Origin: Microbacterium sp. cx-55
Lineage (GTDB): Bacteria > Actinomycetota > Actinomycetes > Actinomycetales > Microbacteriaceae
Assembly: GCF_021117345.1 (NCBI RefSeq)
Contig: NZ_CP088261.1
Location: forward strand, 2,728,001 to 2,792,000
Reading direction: 5' to 3'
DNA length: 64,000 nt
Below, piece by piece: positions 62,905-64,000 of the stretch. Under the pieces are notes generated by a model, which did not search any database, had not been told where the DNA came from, and saw only the letters and a list, made by a program, of their open reading frames with translations. Both the position numbers and the translations under genes were made by a program. Within the stretch, counting starts at the first letter, position 1, and every line of letters starts with the position of its first letter.

Positions 62905-64000
62905 CGGACGTCTGCCCGCGAGAAGCGCGGCAGGGTCAAGAGGATGACGGCGGCGACGCCCATCATGACCGCGGCGAGGATGAGCGGGATGGTGTAACTG
63001 CCCGTGCCGTCGAAGGCGAAGCCGGCGAACACCGGCCCGAAGGCGCTGCCGATCATGAACACGCTGTAGACGAGGCTGTACAGCGCACCGAAGGCCCGGG
63101 GCCCGAAGTAGCGCGAGCTGAGGTACGACATGAGGTCGATCTCGGCGCCGAACCCGATTCCGATCAGGAGCGCGGTCAGCGGTGCCGCGCCGGGGCCGGC
63201 CCAGAGCAGCAGCAGACAGCCGAGCGCGGCGGCGAGGAAGAGCGGCACGGCGACGTAGGTCGCGTAGAAGCGATCGAACAGCCAGCCGATCACGGGGCGC
63301 GCGATCACGGTGCCGGCACCCACGAGCGATGAGAGGAAGGCCGCCTGCACGGGGTCGACGCCCGAGTCGATGAGCAGCGGCACAAAGTGCGGGATCATCG
63401 TCAGCAGCGCCCAGCCGAGCAGGAAGAACACGACGCACAGGCTCCAGAACTCACGGCGCCGGATGGCGAGGCGAAGCGTGAGACCGGGGAGCGTGGAACG
63501 GTCCACCGCGGCGACGGCCGACGGCGGCGTCAGCCGGGCGAAGAACACCAGGACGAAGGGCAGCGCGGCCAGGAGCGCCATGACCAGGTAGGCCGCGCGC
63601 CATCCGCTGTCGGCGATGACGACACCCATGAGCGGTGGCAGCACGAGTCCGGCCGCACCCAACCCGCCGGCGACGATCCCGAGGGCGATGCCGCGCCGCC
63701 TGTCGAACTTCTCCACGACGGCCTTCGAGTAGGTCACCGCGGAGGTGCCGGCGCCGAGGATTCCGGCGACCGCGTAGAAGGAGAGGAAGGTCGCGAGGCT
63801 CGAGGTGAGTGTGCTGAGCAGGATCATCGCGATGACGAAGAGCGGAACCGACACCATCACGACGCGCTTCACCCCGAAACGGTCGAGGAAGCGACCGACG
63901 AAGGGCAGGGCCGCGGCAAGTCCGAGGGAGCTCACGAGCGAGGCGAGGTTGATCTCGCCTCTTCCCCATCCGAATTCCGTCTGGAGCGGCACGACCAGTG
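62901..64000 (-). CDS. MFS transporter of the OFA/MCT type (5' end outside window)
   Basis: At least 363 residues and about eleven spans: LQTEFGWGRGEINLASLVSSLGLAAALPFVGRFLDRFGVKRVV has MFS motif A, and GALYSLVYSVFMIGSAFGPVFAGFAFDGTGSY is typical of the oxalate:formate/monocarboxylate group. The first membrane helix is missing, and the ORF reaches the right edge, so the gene starts beyond 64000. It probably imports the organic acid used by the downstream hydrolases. Confidence 0.88.
   Translation of the reverse strand, partial: LVVPLQTEFGWGRGEINLASLVSSLGLAAALPFVGRFLDRFGVKRVVMVSVPLFVIAMILLSTLTSSLATFLSFYAVAGILGAGTSAVTYSKAVVEKFDRRRGIALGIVAGGLGAAGLVLPPLMGVVIADSGWRAAYLVMALLAALPFVLVFFARLTPPSAVAAVDRSTLPGLTLRLAIRRREFWSLCVVFFLLGWALLTMIPHFVPLLIDSGVDPVQAAFLSSLVGAGTVIARPVIGWLFDRFYATYVAVPLFLAAALGCLLLLWAGPGAAPLTALLIGIGFGAEIDLMSYLSSRYFGPRAFGALYSLVYSVFMIGSAFGPVFAGFAFDGTGSYTIPLILAAVMMGVAAVILLTLPRFSRADVR

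Overview
This is a 64-kb piece of a high-GC Actinomycetota chromosome, most likely from Microbacteriaceae (Microbacterium-like). The reasons are the 32-residue ribosomal protein bS22 gene beside a small excisionase-type regulator, the actinobacterial two-domain NAD+ synthase, the long RecB-like nuclease/helicase, the F420-type LLM oxidoreductase, dense packing with 1- to 4-nt gene overlaps, and a very common leaderless start layout (a TAnnnT -10 box about 6 nt before ATG or GTG). I see no phage genes, transposases, CRISPR arrays, tRNAs or rRNAs; it reads as ordinary chromosome with an accessory flavour.

Layout. 0-3.6 kb: bS22, HTH protein, ArsR regulator, TrkH/TrkA K+ uptake, an unknown protein. 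3.6-8.9 kb: proC, an alpha/beta hydrolase behind a leader ORF, an LLM oxidoreductase, divergent tadA/upp sharing one symmetrical promoter, corA. 8.9-14.7 kb: nuclease-helicase and nadE. 14.7-18 kb: aldoxime dehydratase, nitrilase and a divergent AraC regulator, an aldoxime-nitrile-acid pathway. 18-24 kb: a PPTase-like protein, aldo/keto reductase, small membrane and LEA-like proteins, a beta-helix lipoprotein, a coupled pair of tiny ORFs, VanZ, a MalY/PatB lyase. 24-31 kb: TerC under a yybP-ykoY Mn2+ riboswitch, a companion protein, a GH114 lipoprotein, a lone receiver, a MASE1-type histidine kinase and a second membrane kinase.

31-41.3 kb is a sulfur-amino-acid block. cbs-metB (transsulfuration) diverge from metQ-metN-metI, two acyl-CoA-dehydrogenase-fold flavin monooxygenases and a DszA/NtaA-type LLM monooxygenase, with a rhodanese next door. 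Ahead of cbs lies a leaderless 8-codon ORF, MLSCRCCR, whose Cys-codon RNA is exactly complementary to the cbs ribosome-binding site: a probable cysteine-sensing attenuator and the best candidate here for an undescribed regulatory device.

41.3-50.5 kb: ohrR-ohr, then the kdp operon (an extra 27-aa protein, kdpF, A, B, C, D, E). 50.5-55.2 kb: TetR and a DHA2 efflux pump, an unknown protein, two paralogous small proteins around a MarR regulator, and a 61-aa leaderless gene. 55.4-64 kb: old yellow enzyme, GH1 beta-glucosidase with a CebR-like operator, an AroE-like dehydrogenase, an isoprenylcysteine-methyltransferase-like protein, FAH-family hydrolase, metallo-beta-lactamase-fold protein and an MFS transporter cut by the window edge.

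Non-coding structure is rich: four palindromic elements all with 17-nt loops, three 192-bp tandem repeats, eight 20-bp tandem repeats, and several strong hairpins.
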